Source of the DNA: an uncultured Clostridia bacterium
Lineage (GTDB): Bacteria > Bacillota > Clostridia > Oscillospirales > Ruminococcaceae
DNA: 35,634 nucleotides
Assembly: GCA_945833805.1 (NCBI GenBank)
Contig: CAMAGG010000005.1
Span: 1 to 35,634 of the forward strand
Direction: 5' to 3'
Both the position numbers and the translations under genes were made by a program. Positions 26,154 through 34,271 of the stretch are shown piece by piece (position 1 is the first letter of the stretch; the number at the start of each line of letters is the position of its first letter). Under the pieces are notes generated by a model that worked only from the letters and a program-made list of their open reading frames with translations, made no database searches and was not told the origin of the DNA.

Positions 26154-27218
26154 ATGAAAGCATTGATAAGAATTTTTCTCCCGCTGTGCATTTTCTCGTT
26201 CATAGCGTTCGGAATTTCAACGGCGGTGCTTGGGGTAAATCCGGAGTATTCGGCTTCGGAGCTTTCCGGCACCAGCGGGGAGACTTCCACGACAACGCTG
26301 GAAGGCGAGTACGACCGGATAAAGGTCGAAGCGGGCGCAAGCAGAGTAGTGATAAAGCCGCACTCCGAGAATTACACCCGGGTGACGGTGGACGGCGAGA
26401 ACATTACAAGAGTGAATGCCAAAATAAGCGGCGGCGAACTAAAGGTATACCACGAGTGGCAGAATCCCGGCGACTGGTTCAAGCGCATGTTTGACGGCAG
26501 TATGTTCACACCCTCTGCCAAAGTGACGGTGCTTGTGCCGGATAAGGTCTATGAGGAACTGAAGCTGTACTGCGGCGCAGGCGATGTTGAGTGCAGCGGC
26601 GTCAAGTCCATAAAGACCAAGCTGGACGCTTCGGCGGGTGAGGTAAGGTATACTCAGCCCGATATGTACACCGAGAGCATTGAGATAGATGTTTCGGCTG
26701 GCTCGCTGAAAGCATACAACGTCCATACGGAAAAGTATGATATTGATGTCAGCGCAGGCGGCGCAGAGGTTTATGGGCTTACCGGCAAGGGCAAGATAAA
26801 CGTATCAGCCGGGTCTGCAAATGTTCAGTTCGCGGAGCTTAACGGCGACTGCGATGTAAACGTGAGCGCGGGCGAAGCAGTCCTGGATATCCCAGAGGAC
26901 GCTTCCGCAAAGATAGAGTGCGACAAGAGCGCTGGTGACATCAAAGTCAATGCCTGCGGAGTGAACAAGACCGCTTCACACAATGAAACTATCACGCTGA
27001 ACGGCGGTGAATTCATCATTGACGCGGACGTATCTGCGGGCGATATCAAGATTGTCAGTAGCGAAGTAACAATAGCCGAAAACGGAACTGCAACAACGGA
27101 GGTTACAACAGCGACCGGCATCGCAGAATTCGATCCAGTCGAAGCAGTTGGAGATGAGGTTCAGTCAGCCGTTGAGCAGGCAAGGTCGGAGGTATCCAAA
27201 GCCTTAGGGAATCTGTAA
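26154..27218 (+). CDS. Membrane-anchored DUF4097 beta-repeat protein
   Basis: A 354-aa protein with an N-terminal hydrophobic segment (residues ~4-27, no lipobox) that should place the rest outside the cell. The body has seven exact Ser-Ala-Gly turns (DASAGEV, DVSAGSL, DVSAGGA, NVSAGSA, NVSAGEA, DKSAGDI, DVSAGDI) spaced roughly every 20 residues, typical of the DUF4097 putative beta-helix/adhesin-like family. A Trp/Lys-rich loop at ~102-120 interrupts the ladder. The C-terminal ~40 residues are Thr/Glu/Ala-rich. AGGAGGGG precedes ATG 26154, 13 bases after the DUF1700 stop. It is part of the PadR-controlled operon; function is not known. Confidence 0.85.
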   Translation: MKALIRIFLPLCIFSFIAFGISTAVLGVNPEYSASELSGTSGETSTTTLEGEYDRIKVEAGASRVVIKPHSENYTRVTVDGENITRVNAKISGGELKVYHEWQNPGDWFKRMFDGSMFTPSAKVTVLVPDKVYEELKLYCGAGDVECSGVKSIKTKLDASAGEVRYTQPDMYTESIEIDVSAGSLKAYNVHTEKYDIDVSAGGAEVYGLTGKGKINVSAGSANVQFAELNGDCDVNVSAGEAVLDIPEDASAKIECDKSAGDIKVNACGVNKTASHNETITLNGGEFIIDADVSAGDIKIVSSEVTIAENGTATTEVTTATGIAEFDPVEAVGDEVQSAVEQARSEVSKALGNL

Positions 27219-27248
27219 TCATTAAACGTTAAAAACGCACAGCGGCGG

Positions 27249-27275
27249 GGGCTGCAAAAGCTAAAATCGCAGCCC
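27249..27275 (+). terminator. Hairpin between the two DUF4097 genes
   Basis: GGGCTGC (27249-27255) pairs with GCAGCCC (27269-27275), followed only by TCTTCC. It may be a weak terminator or processing site that lowers expression of the last gene relative to the first three. The rest of the gap 27219-27352 is AT-rich, with no clear promoter. Confidence 0.4.
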
Positions 27276-27352
27276 TCTTCCATAGGTGCGCTCAAAATAC
27301 ACCAAAAACCAATCAAAAAACATCAAAAGACCCACTGAAAGGAGTTTTTATC

Positions 27353-28234
27353 ATGGCAGAGAAGCAGACATACACATTCAATAACGAGATCAACACTATC
27401 GAGGTAAGCTCCCTTGGAGCAAAGATCATCATGACCCCCTACGAGGGAAATGATATCTACGTTGAGTATGACAATCCCAATGATTCGCCGGAGTTCTGCG
27501 CGGTGCTTTCCGGAAAGGCGCTGACCCTCAAGGAGAGCTTCAGCTTCAACATTTTCGGCAACAAGTGCTCTGATGATTACACCATTACGGTGAAGCTTCC
27601 GGCGCACAAATACGAGAAGATCAAGGTCAACACTGCCAGCGGCGGAGTTGAGATAGGAGCAGTTCTGGCGGACAGCTTCAGCCTTAACACCGCAAGTGGA
27701 AATATCAACGTAAATGCGTTCTTCAGCGAGGTGAAGCTCCAGTCCGCAAGCGGCAATATCACCCTCACAAATCCCGGAACTCCGATAGGCAACGACGGCT
27801 TTGTTGAGGATAAGTCTGGCGGAATTGCAAAGTCCCTCAGCGTATGCACTGTTAGCGGCAATGCGACTGTGACCGGCTATCGCGCAGAGGAATTCGGCAT
27901 TCATTCCGTATCCGGAACAACAACGGTGAACGGAATTTCCGGCAAGGGCAGCATTTCCGTCACCAGCGGAAGTGTGAACGTTTCCTACGCCGAGTGGGAC
28001 AACGACCTCAATGTAAGCCTCATCAGCGGAAACGTGAACCTCGCGCTCCCGGAGAATTCCGGCTTTGAGCTTGCGTTTAGCGGAGTTTCCGGCATGGTAA
28101 AGACCGACCTCGGTCAGGAAAAGGGCAGCTTCATGAACCTCGGCAAGGGAACAAACGGCGAGTTCGGCGGCGCAAACAAGCACAAGCTGACCGCTTCCCT
28201 CACCAGCGGAACAGTGACGGTTTCCCAGCAGTAA
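27353..28234 (+). CDS. DUF4097 beta-repeat protein without signal peptide
   Basis: A 293-aa paralogue of the preceding protein that begins MAEKQTYTFNNEINTIEVSS and has no signal peptide or membrane segment, so it is predicted to be cytoplasmic. It shows a ladder of short strands separated by Ser-Gly turns (NTASGGV, NTASGNI, QSASGNI, TVSGNA, SVSGTT, VTSGSV, LISGNV, GVSGMV, LTSGTV), with Ser-Gly in place of the Ser-Ala-Gly of its neighbour. GAAAGGAG precedes ATG 27353. It is separated from the upstream gene by 134 bases and a hairpin, so it may be expressed at a different level. Confidence 0.82.
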   Translation: MAEKQTYTFNNEINTIEVSSLGAKIIMTPYEGNDIYVEYDNPNDSPEFCAVLSGKALTLKESFSFNIFGNKCSDDYTITVKLPAHKYEKIKVNTASGGVEIGAVLADSFSLNTASGNINVNAFFSEVKLQSASGNITLTNPGTPIGNDGFVEDKSGGIAKSLSVCTVSGNATVTGYRAEEFGIHSVSGTTTVNGISGKGSISVTSGSVNVSYAEWDNDLNVSLISGNVNLALPENSGFELAFSGVSGMVKTDLGQEKGSFMNLGKGTNGEFGGANKHKLTASLTSGTVTVSQQ

Positions 28235-28260
28235 TATTGCTTTCTCCTTTCCCCAAATAT

Positions 28261-28339
28261 AAATTCAGTCCGCTGCCGTGGGCATTTACGCCGATTCAAA
28301 AGCTGCTTTAACGGCAGCAACCTGAATGCAGCGGGCTGA
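28261..28339 (+). other. Gap region with competing inverted-repeat arms
   Basis: The arm ATTCAGtccGCTGC (28263-28276) can pair with either GCAGCaacCTGAAT (28314-28327) or GCAGCGGGCTGA (28328-28339). A smaller GCTGC/GCAGC stem (28302-28306 with 28314-28318) also competes. It lies just after the last DUF4097 gene. No protein is encoded; the remainder of 28235-28454 holds only the terminator at 28393-28435. Confidence 0.4.
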
Positions 28340-28392
28340 CCGAAAATTATTCTTCACAGAAGTCAGCCACAGACCGAAGCGAAGATTGAATT

Positions 28393-28435
28393 AAGCCCCC
28401 GGTCTGCCGTGATGACGACGGCTTGCCGGGGGCTT
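28393..28435. terminator. Bidirectional hairpin between convergent genes
   Basis: AAGCCCCCGG (28393-28402) pairs perfectly with CCGGGGGCTT (28426-28435), with a small inner GCCG/CGGC stem. It sits about 20 bases after the end of the - strand cysteine hydrolase and after the + strand DUF4097 operon, so it can serve both. T runs on either side are short. Confidence 0.65.
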
Positions 28436-28454
28436 TATGGTGTTATGGGTATTG

Positions 28455-28973
28455 TCAAACGACCTCTATCTGCACTCCCCGCATAACTGCGAGCGCTCTT
28501 TCATGGGCGGCGGGGTCGGCGCAGGAGCAGGCAGCTGAATCCACGACTATCCTGCTTTCCGGAAGCGCGGCTTTTGCAATAATCGCATTGGAAACAACGC
28601 AGATATCGGTGACAAGCCCGCAAAGCTCCACCTCTTCCGGGGAGAGCCTTTGGAGATAATCAGCAAGCTCCAGCGAGCCGAAAGCCGGCTTTTCGATAAC
28701 CACGTCCTCCGGAGTTACCGCTTCGGCAAGTCTGCCGTAAAGCCCGTGTCCGGGGGTGTTTTTTATGCAGTGTACGACCGGGAGTTTCTTTCCCTCGGAG
28801 GTGGAAAGGTAATCCTCGCCGTGGGTGTCGAGGGTGAAGATCACCTGCCCTCCGTTTCTGCGGCAGTCGGCTATCTTTTCAAGAATTATCGGCTCCAGCT
28901 TTTCCGCTCCGGGAAATCCGAGCGCGCCGTCAACAAAATCCTTCTGATAATCCACCACTACAAGAGCTTTCAT
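28455..28973 (-). CDS. Isochorismatase-like cysteine hydrolase (probable nicotinamidase)
   Basis: A 172-aa cytoplasmic enzyme of the isochorismatase-like fold. The catalytic triad is visible as D8 (VVVDYQKDF), K95 (IEKPAFGS) and C125 (LVTDICVVSNA). Possible nicotinamidase metal ligands are D49, H51 (TLDTHGEDY) and H68 (PVVHC). Short clostridial relatives are annotated as nicotinamidases, which hydrolyse nicotinamide to nicotinate; pncB in this window would use the product. Related enzymes act on other amides, so the substrate is inferred. It starts seven bases after the glmU stop and is cotranscribed with it. Confidence 0.85.
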   Translation of the reverse strand: MKALVVVDYQKDFVDGALGFPGAEKLEPIILEKIADCRRNGGQVIFTLDTHGEDYLSTSEGKKLPVVHCIKNTPGHGLYGRLAEAVTPEDVVIEKPAFGSLELADYLQRLSPEEVELCGLVTDICVVSNAIIAKAALPESRIVVDSAACSCADPAAHERALAVMRGVQIEVV

Positions 28974-28980
28974 ATTTACC

Positions 28981-30345
28981 TCACTTTTTCTTACGCAGAG
29001 CGTTTTTGCCCCAGTTTTCGATAATTCTCACCTGTCCGCGCTCCACTGCCAGAGAATTCGCCGGAACGGGCTTTGTAATGGTAGAGCCGGCGGCAGTGGC
29101 CGCATTCTCGCCGACTTCTACGGGAGCGATGAGATTGGTGTTGCAGCCGATGAACGCGTGGTCGCCGATCTTGGTGCGGAATTTGTTTATTCCGTCATAA
29201 TTTGCGGTGACGCAGCCGCAGCCGAAATTAACTCCTCTGCCAACGTCGCTGTCGCCGACATAGGTGAGATGCGCAACTGCGGTGTTTACGCCGATATCGC
29301 TGTTCTTTATTTCCACGAAGTCGCCTATCTTTACCCCCTGACGGATAGTAGTTCCGGGGCGTAGCTGCGCGAAAGGCCCTATCTTCACATCGCTCTCCAC
29401 AACAGAGTCGTAAGCCTGAACGTTGTTAAGCTGAACATTATCGCCGATCTTACAGTTTTCAATATGGGAATTTGCACCGATAACGCAGCCCTTGCCGATC
29501 TCGGTATTTCCAAGAATTACGGTATTCGGAAGAATTGTGGTATCGCAACCGATTTTCACATCTCCGCTGATGATGATACCGTCGGTGGTGATGAAGCTTA
29601 CGCCCTCCTCCATTAGCTGAGAGAGTTTTCTGAGCCTTGCAAGCTGGTTAAGCTCCAGCAGGGCGGCGCGGGTGTTCGCTCCGAGGACGATATCCGGGTT
29701 TGCGGAGGTGTAGGCGCTGCGGCGCGCCATAAGCTCCACGCAGTCGGTGAGGTAGTATTCCCCGGCGGCATTGTTGGTGGAGAGCTTCGGCAGGGCTTCG
29801 GACAGCTTCTGCGCGCTGAACCAGTAGGCTCCGCTGTTCACCTCGCATATTTTCGCTTCTTCCGGGGAACAATCCTTTTGCTCCCGTATCGCGGTAAATT
29901 CCCCGGCGGCGCGGATAATTCTGCCGTAGCCCTGCGGGTCGTCTATTTCGGCGGTTATCACTGTGACGTCGCTTTTTGAATCAGTGTGCATTTCCAGCGA
30001 GGAACGGAGGGTCTCGCTGTCGATAAAGGGCGCGTCGCCGTTAAGAATGCAGACATTATCGCAGCGGCTGATGACCTCCTGTGCGCAGCGCACCGCGTCG
30101 CCGGTGCCTTTCTGCTCCGGCTGATGACATACTGTAATGTTTCCGGTGCGGGAGGAAATATACTCTCCGGTGAGGTCGGCGCGGTACCCTGTAACTACCG
30201 CGATCTCATCAAAGCCGAACTGCTCCGCCGCGTCCAGGACCCAGCCAAGCATAGGCTTGCAAAGAACCTCTGCGAGGACTTTCGGGCGCTCGGACTTCAT
30301 GCGCTTTCCTGCGCCCCCCGCGAGAATGATACATGATGTTTTCAT
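28981..30345 (-). CDS. glmU: Bifunctional UDP-GlcNAc pyrophosphorylase / glucosamine-1-phosphate N-acetyltransferase
   Basis: GlmU catalyses the last two steps to UDP-GlcNAc, a precursor of peptidoglycan. The 454-aa product has the N-terminal uridyltransferase motifs (LAGGAGKRMKSERPK at 8-22, QKGTGDA at 78-84, NGDAPF at 102-107). From about residue 255 it has a left-handed beta-helix of hexapeptide repeats ending in the acetyltransferase site, with RPGTTI (329-334) and H359 in AHLTYVGD matching the catalytic histidine. AAAGGAG is upstream of ATG 30345. It heads a two-gene unit with the cysteine hydrolase and is divergent from the PH-domain gene. Confidence 0.96.
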   Translation of the reverse strand: MKTSCIILAGGAGKRMKSERPKVLAEVLCKPMLGWVLDAAEQFGFDEIAVVTGYRADLTGEYISSRTGNITVCHQPEQKGTGDAVRCAQEVISRCDNVCILNGDAPFIDSETLRSSLEMHTDSKSDVTVITAEIDDPQGYGRIIRAAGEFTAIREQKDCSPEEAKICEVNSGAYWFSAQKLSEALPKLSTNNAAGEYYLTDCVELMARRSAYTSANPDIVLGANTRAALLELNQLARLRKLSQLMEEGVSFITTDGIIISGDVKIGCDTTILPNTVILGNTEIGKGCVIGANSHIENCKIGDNVQLNNVQAYDSVVESDVKIGPFAQLRPGTTIRQGVKIGDFVEIKNSDIGVNTAVAHLTYVGDSDVGRGVNFGCGCVTANYDGINKFRTKIGDHAFIGCNTNLIAPVEVGENAATAAGSTITKPVPANSLAVERGQVRIIENWGKNALRKKK

Positions 30346-30378
30346 CAGATATTGCTCCTTTTTTTATTTATGTATATA

Positions 30379-30394
30379 GTCCCGGCTGCGGGAC
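30379..30394. promoter_or_regulatory. Palindrome in the glmU/PH-protein divergent gap
   Basis: GTCCCG (30379-30384) and CGGGAC (30389-30394) form a 6-bp inverted repeat with a GCTG loop. In the 60-base gap, weak promoters can be drawn in both directions: TTGCTC-17-TATAGT on + at 30352-30380, and TTTCTG-17-TATACA on -. The palindrome lies in the spacer of the latter. It could be an operator; evidence is thin. Confidence 0.35.
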
Positions 30395-30405
30395 AGAAAT
30401 GATTT

Positions 30406-31620
30406 ATGGACTTTTTGCTGTACTTTATTCTGCGTAGGATATTCCTGCGCACGGAATTAACCCCCGGAAATATCGTTGTCACAAAGGGGCTTCTCCTCCG
30501 CCGGAGGTGTGAGATCCCCCTTACCGCAGTGACGAAGATAGAGATACGCAGGACGCTTGTTCTGCGGCTTCTCCGGGGAAAACGGGTGGAGATAAGCACC
30601 CTTTCCGGCGGGGTATTTTTTTATATGCGGAACAACGAGCGGCTGCCATTCCTGCCGGATTATGACGGAATTCACATTAAGGCGGGCGCACTCCAGTCGA
30701 TAGCCGGGGCTTTCGTTGATACAAGAGCGCTCAGCGGGGTGATCACCTTCGGACTCTTTCTTAACAGGATTGGCGGAGTGTTCGGCAGCGAGAGCTTTGA
30801 CCGTATCATGTCAGCAATGCTCGGCGCTGCGGAGGGCTTGAGCCAGACCCTCGGAGCGCTTCATATCGGAGTTCCGAGGATAACCGCCCTTGCGGCAGTA
30901 TTTGTCGGGGCAGCGTGGCTGTTCGTGTTCCTCAGAAAGGCGCTTGGAATGCTGCGGTTCAGGCTGTCCTGTGAGAGCGGATTTATTACGATACAGCGCG
31001 GTGTATTCACATTATATGAGTGCCGCCTTGTACGAAATAACCTCACCGCCTGCCTGCGCTGCGATACCCTTACAACGCTGCTGCTAAGGTCTGCGCCGCT
31101 TTATTGCCACGATGTTATGCTGTTTCCCCCGGTGAGCCGCCGTACCGCCGACAGAATTCTGTCAAAAATGTGCAGGCTGCCGCTGCCGCAAAAGGACAGG
31201 GTAAAGCCGCCGTTTTCAGCGCTCTTCGGTCATTGCGCCGTTCCGCTGGGGTGGCTTGCGGGATTTGCCGCGGCGCTGGCGCTTACCTTTATTGCCGAGC
31301 CGATAGGCGCGGATCTGGTGCAGTCGCTGTTGTGGAGCGGAGTGGTCATAAGTCTGTGGTTCACCGTGACCTACGCAATATATATGAGAATGTCCGGCGC
31401 GGCGCGGGAGCACGGCATGACCGGAATTGCTTTCCGGCGCGGCGCAAGGCTTTACACCGCAGCCATTCCGGACATAAAAATACCGATGAAAATGATCGGC
31501 AGGAATATTTTCCAGAAATTCTCCGGAATGTGCGATATCACTCTTGCCGTTGCCGGACGACGCAGGTATAAGCTGCGTAATGTGCCGCACCGGGATATCG
31601 AAAGGCTGTTCCGGCGGTAA
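30406..31620 (+). CDS. Bacterial PH-domain membrane protein (YdbT-like)
   Basis: A 404-aa protein with two bPH2-like regions: residues ~15-75 (LTPGNIVVTKGLLLRRRCEIPLTAVTKIEI) and ~185-265 (FITIQRGVFTLYECRLVRNNLTACL), each the 'ligand-strand, then arginine-rich strand' pattern of DUF304/YdbT proteins. A third partial copy may be at the C-terminus (GIAFRRGARLYTAAIPDIKI). Hydrophobic segments occur at ~112-125, ~157-175 and ~280-325. ATG 30406 directly follows an in-frame stop (TGA 30400) and has no good Shine-Dalgarno site, only GGGAC in a hairpin. It is usually paired with a YdbS-like gene, which is absent here. The function of the family is not established. Confidence 0.7.
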   Translation: MDFLLYFILRRIFLRTELTPGNIVVTKGLLLRRRCEIPLTAVTKIEIRRTLVLRLLRGKRVEISTLSGGVFFYMRNNERLPFLPDYDGIHIKAGALQSIAGAFVDTRALSGVITFGLFLNRIGGVFGSESFDRIMSAMLGAAEGLSQTLGALHIGVPRITALAAVFVGAAWLFVFLRKALGMLRFRLSCESGFITIQRGVFTLYECRLVRNNLTACLRCDTLTTLLLRSAPLYCHDVMLFPPVSRRTADRILSKMCRLPLPQKDRVKPPFSALFGHCAVPLGWLAGFAAALALTFIAEPIGADLVQSLLWSGVVISLWFTVTYAIYMRMSGAAREHGMTGIAFRRGARLYTAAIPDIKIPMKMIGRNIFQKFSGMCDITLAVAGRRRYKLRNVPHRDIERLFRR

Positions 31621-32901
31621 TTATTCCAGAACCGGCACGGTTTTCACGCCGTACAGACTGAGCGCTTCTGCGGTTTCGGCGTCAATGCGTTCGCCGGGCA
31701 TGATTATCGGAATGCAGGGGGGGCAGGGGGTCTGTATCCCGCCGCAGAGCTTCCCGACAGCTTCTGAAACCGGAATTGTTTTCTGTCTGCGGAACACCGC
31801 TTCCCGTACAGATATCTCCTTTTGGGGCTTTATTACCGGGTAGCTTATCAGCGGCAGAGGATTTCTGCGGGGGATAAGCTCCAGCGAAATGCCTGCCCGC
31901 TGGCAGTCCTCGGTGGTGGTTATCGCCGAGAACAGCAGAACTACGTAATTCTCGTCCGCCAGCTCGCATTCAGTGCCGTGGGAGCGGAGCTGGGCTGCAA
32001 ATTCCTGCCCGGAATAGCCCCACGCGCGGGCGTTCAGCGTAATGCGCAGCGGGTCGCTTTTCCTGAGGGTGAAACCGTTGACGGTAAGGCGCTTTTTCAG
32101 CTTCAGCACGCTTGCGCAGGCGCGGTTCACGCAATCCGGGTCGGCGAGATATCTTCCGTTGAACTTGTCAAGGCTCTCCATAATGAGGTAGGAGGGGCTT
32201 GTGCTTCCGAAAAGCGCGGTCATTTCCTTTGCACGGGAATAGTCCGTACCCTTTGAGAAATGCAGATATGCCGCCCCGGTGAGAGCCGGCAGGGTCTTAT
32301 GCGCGGATTCCGCCGAGATCACCGGATAACCGAACTCCATGGGGTGGAGATATTCTCTGCCGAACGCCGCCTTGTTCACGAATTTGAGGTAAGCTCCGTG
32401 GGCATTATCGCAGACCACCGGCAGCTTCGGGTTTTCCACCCGGCAGGTACCTCCGTAGTAGTCAATGTTTGTGACAAACAGCGCGTCTGCGCCGGAAATC
32501 TCCTTATCTCCGAAATCAACGGCGGCGGAGGGATATTCCTGCGGGTAAAGCCACTTTATGTCGAGATCCAGCAGCGCCGCAGAGGAAACAAGGCTCCTGT
32601 GGGAGCAGCGTCCTGCGGCGATAGTCTTGCAGCCCTGCGCTTTCAGCAGCGCCAGCGCCGCCTGAATTGCAAGGGTGCTTCCCCCGGTGGAGTAGCAAGT
32701 CCTCTCCGCGCCGAAAATTTTCGCAGCGATCTGCTCGCTCCATGCGATTATTCCGCTGGAGGTGTCAGTTTCGTAAAGGCTGTCCGCTCCGGAGATCTCT
32801 GTGATGTCGTGGGGATTTTCTCCGTTGTGTCCAGGCATGTGCAGCCGGAGCATTTCTTTTCTCTGATAACTATCCAGAAAATCAGCAATAGGCGTATTCA
32901 T
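31621..32901 (-). CDS. Orn/Lys/Arg decarboxylase-family PLP enzyme
   Basis: A 426-aa fold-type I PLP enzyme of the family that includes Firmicute SpeA and YaaO. HMPGHNG (21-27), YSTGGSTLAIQAAL (70-83), the cofactor-binding DNAHGA (165-170) and the Schiff-base lysine K202 in ESAHKTLPALTGAAYLH are all present. The C-terminus contains a conserved IQTPCPPCIPIIMPGE segment, typical for these decarboxylases (YPPGIP-type loop). At 426 aa it is shorter than the ~480 aa usual for the group. Substrate (arginine, lysine or ornithine) cannot be told. GGAG is about 11 bases before the ATG. It lies 30 bases after the lipoprotein gene on the same strand. Its stop abuts the stop of the convergent PH gene. 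Confidence 0.85.
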   Translation of the reverse strand: MNTPIADFLDSYQRKEMLRLHMPGHNGENPHDITEISGADSLYETDTSSGIIAWSEQIAAKIFGAERTCYSTGGSTLAIQAALALLKAQGCKTIAAGRCSHRSLVSSAALLDLDIKWLYPQEYPSAAVDFGDKEISGADALFVTNIDYYGGTCRVENPKLPVVCDNAHGAYLKFVNKAAFGREYLHPMEFGYPVISAESAHKTLPALTGAAYLHFSKGTDYSRAKEMTALFGSTSPSYLIMESLDKFNGRYLADPDCVNRACASVLKLKKRLTVNGFTLRKSDPLRITLNARAWGYSGQEFAAQLRSHGTECELADENYVVLLFSAITTTEDCQRAGISLELIPRRNPLPLISYPVIKPQKEISVREAVFRRQKTIPVSEAVGKLCGGIQTPCPPCIPIIMPGERIDAETAEALSLYGVKTVPVLE

Positions 32902-32931
32902 ATAATTATTTCTCCAAGCTCGTGCGGGGTA

Positions 32932-34251
32932 TTACTCAAGACCGAGAACCTCCGCGTCTGTTTCGTATGAGTATTCTTTCAGCCATTTTTCGTATTGAAC
33001 GCTGAAAAGCTCGCTCTGTTTGTTTTCCAGCAGGTAGCATTGAAGTTCCTCTGTGCTGGCTCTGAGGGTTTCCTCGCTGACGGACACTTCTTCGGCAAAT
33101 CGGACGATGTAATAGCCGTAGTCGGTCACGCAGGAGGCGACCTCTCCGGGATTTCCGATGCTCATTGCGCATTCCGCAAAATCTGCGCCGCATACCTCAG
33201 TTCCGGGAGTTATAAGGAACGTGCCGTTCCCTTCGTCCTCGTTGTAGTCGTTCATGAGCTGTTCAAAATCGCTTCCGGCGCTTATCAGCTCCATTAACGC
33301 GTCGTATCTGTCCTGAATATCCGCCAGCTTTTCTTCACGATAAGCGTCGGCTTCCTCGTCCTTGTCATCGCTGCGAAGCTGCTGTATCTGCGAATATACG
33401 TCATAGTCGAAGCCGACAAGTATCGCCTGAACCTTTCTTGAGCCGTCAGGTACCCAGATATCCGCGTAGCTCTGCCCATAGTATTCCGCCGGGCTGTTCT
33501 CATAGCTTTCTTTTAGTACGTCGATTAGCTTTTGCATTTCCTCCTGCGCGTCCTCGTAGGGGTAAACCGCGTCCTTACCTATCTCGGCGGTGAGCTTTTC
33601 TTTCATGACGTAGGCCTCCTGCCAGCCGGTAAGGATATCAATTGTAAGTCCGCAGTCAGCAAGAAGCTGACCGAACCGCTCGTCCGTTTGTAGCTCCAAC
33701 TCCTCCTCGGTGAGGGAGCTGTCGGCATAGTAAATGGTCTGCCGTATCCCGGACTTTATCTGCTCTATGCCGTAATTTACATCGGATCTGATGCTTTCGT
33801 TGTCTTCATCTGAGAGGGCCAGTCCGTATTCTGCGAATTTAGCACGGACTATCCTGTCCTCAATGATCGCGTCAATTATCTCCTGCCGGGCAGAGATAAA
33901 CGCTTCGGCGTATGAGCTGTCCGTGTCATCATAATAGCCGTTGCTTTCGAGGTAATACTTGTATTCGCTGAGAAATTCCCCGAAGGTTATTTCCATGCCC
34001 TCTGCGCCGTTTGCAGGCTTGGCGACAACGATATTCTCCGCTGTCCCGGAGTTAAGTATCGACCTGACCTGCTCAACGGATACCGTCGCTTCCGGCTGCT
34101 CGGTTTCCGATGTTTCGGAGGTCTGAGCTGCTGATGATTCGGGCTGGCTGTTTTGCTGGGAGCTGTCTGCGGCTTCTGACCAGTTGCAGGCGGTAAGTGA
34201 AACGACTGCCGCTGCCGCTGTCACTGCGGAGATGATCCTGTTAATTTTCAT
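32932..34251 (-). CDS. PrsA/SurA-like lipoprotein with degenerate parvulin domain
   Basis: A 439-aa exported protein. The signal sequence ends in a lipobox LTAC with lipidated C22, then a Ser/Gln/Glu-rich spacer to about residue 58. Residues ~88-225 form a helical SurA_N-like chaperone region, and ~270-400 align with the parvulin domain of the neighbouring 34272-35531 protein. The two parvulin histidines are replaced: the HIL histidine by Ala (VQAILVGF, A276) and the GWHII histidine by Tyr (YGYYIVRF). It is probably a chaperone without isomerase activity. It starts 20 bases after the upstream paralogue with no clear ribosome site, suggesting coupled translation. Confidence 0.82.
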   Translation of the reverse strand: MKINRIISAVTAAAAVVSLTACNWSEAADSSQQNSQPESSAAQTSETSETEQPEATVSVEQVRSILNSGTAENIVVAKPANGAEGMEITFGEFLSEYKYYLESNGYYDDTDSSYAEAFISARQEIIDAIIEDRIVRAKFAEYGLALSDEDNESIRSDVNYGIEQIKSGIRQTIYYADSSLTEEELELQTDERFGQLLADCGLTIDILTGWQEAYVMKEKLTAEIGKDAVYPYEDAQEEMQKLIDVLKESYENSPAEYYGQSYADIWVPDGSRKVQAILVGFDYDVYSQIQQLRSDDKDEEADAYREEKLADIQDRYDALMELISAGSDFEQLMNDYNEDEGNGTFLITPGTEVCGADFAECAMSIGNPGEVASCVTDYGYYIVRFAEEVSVSEETLRASTEELQCYLLENKQSELFSVQYEKWLKEYSYETDAEVLGLE

Positions 34252-34271
34252 ATTACTGTGTTATTCTGAAA

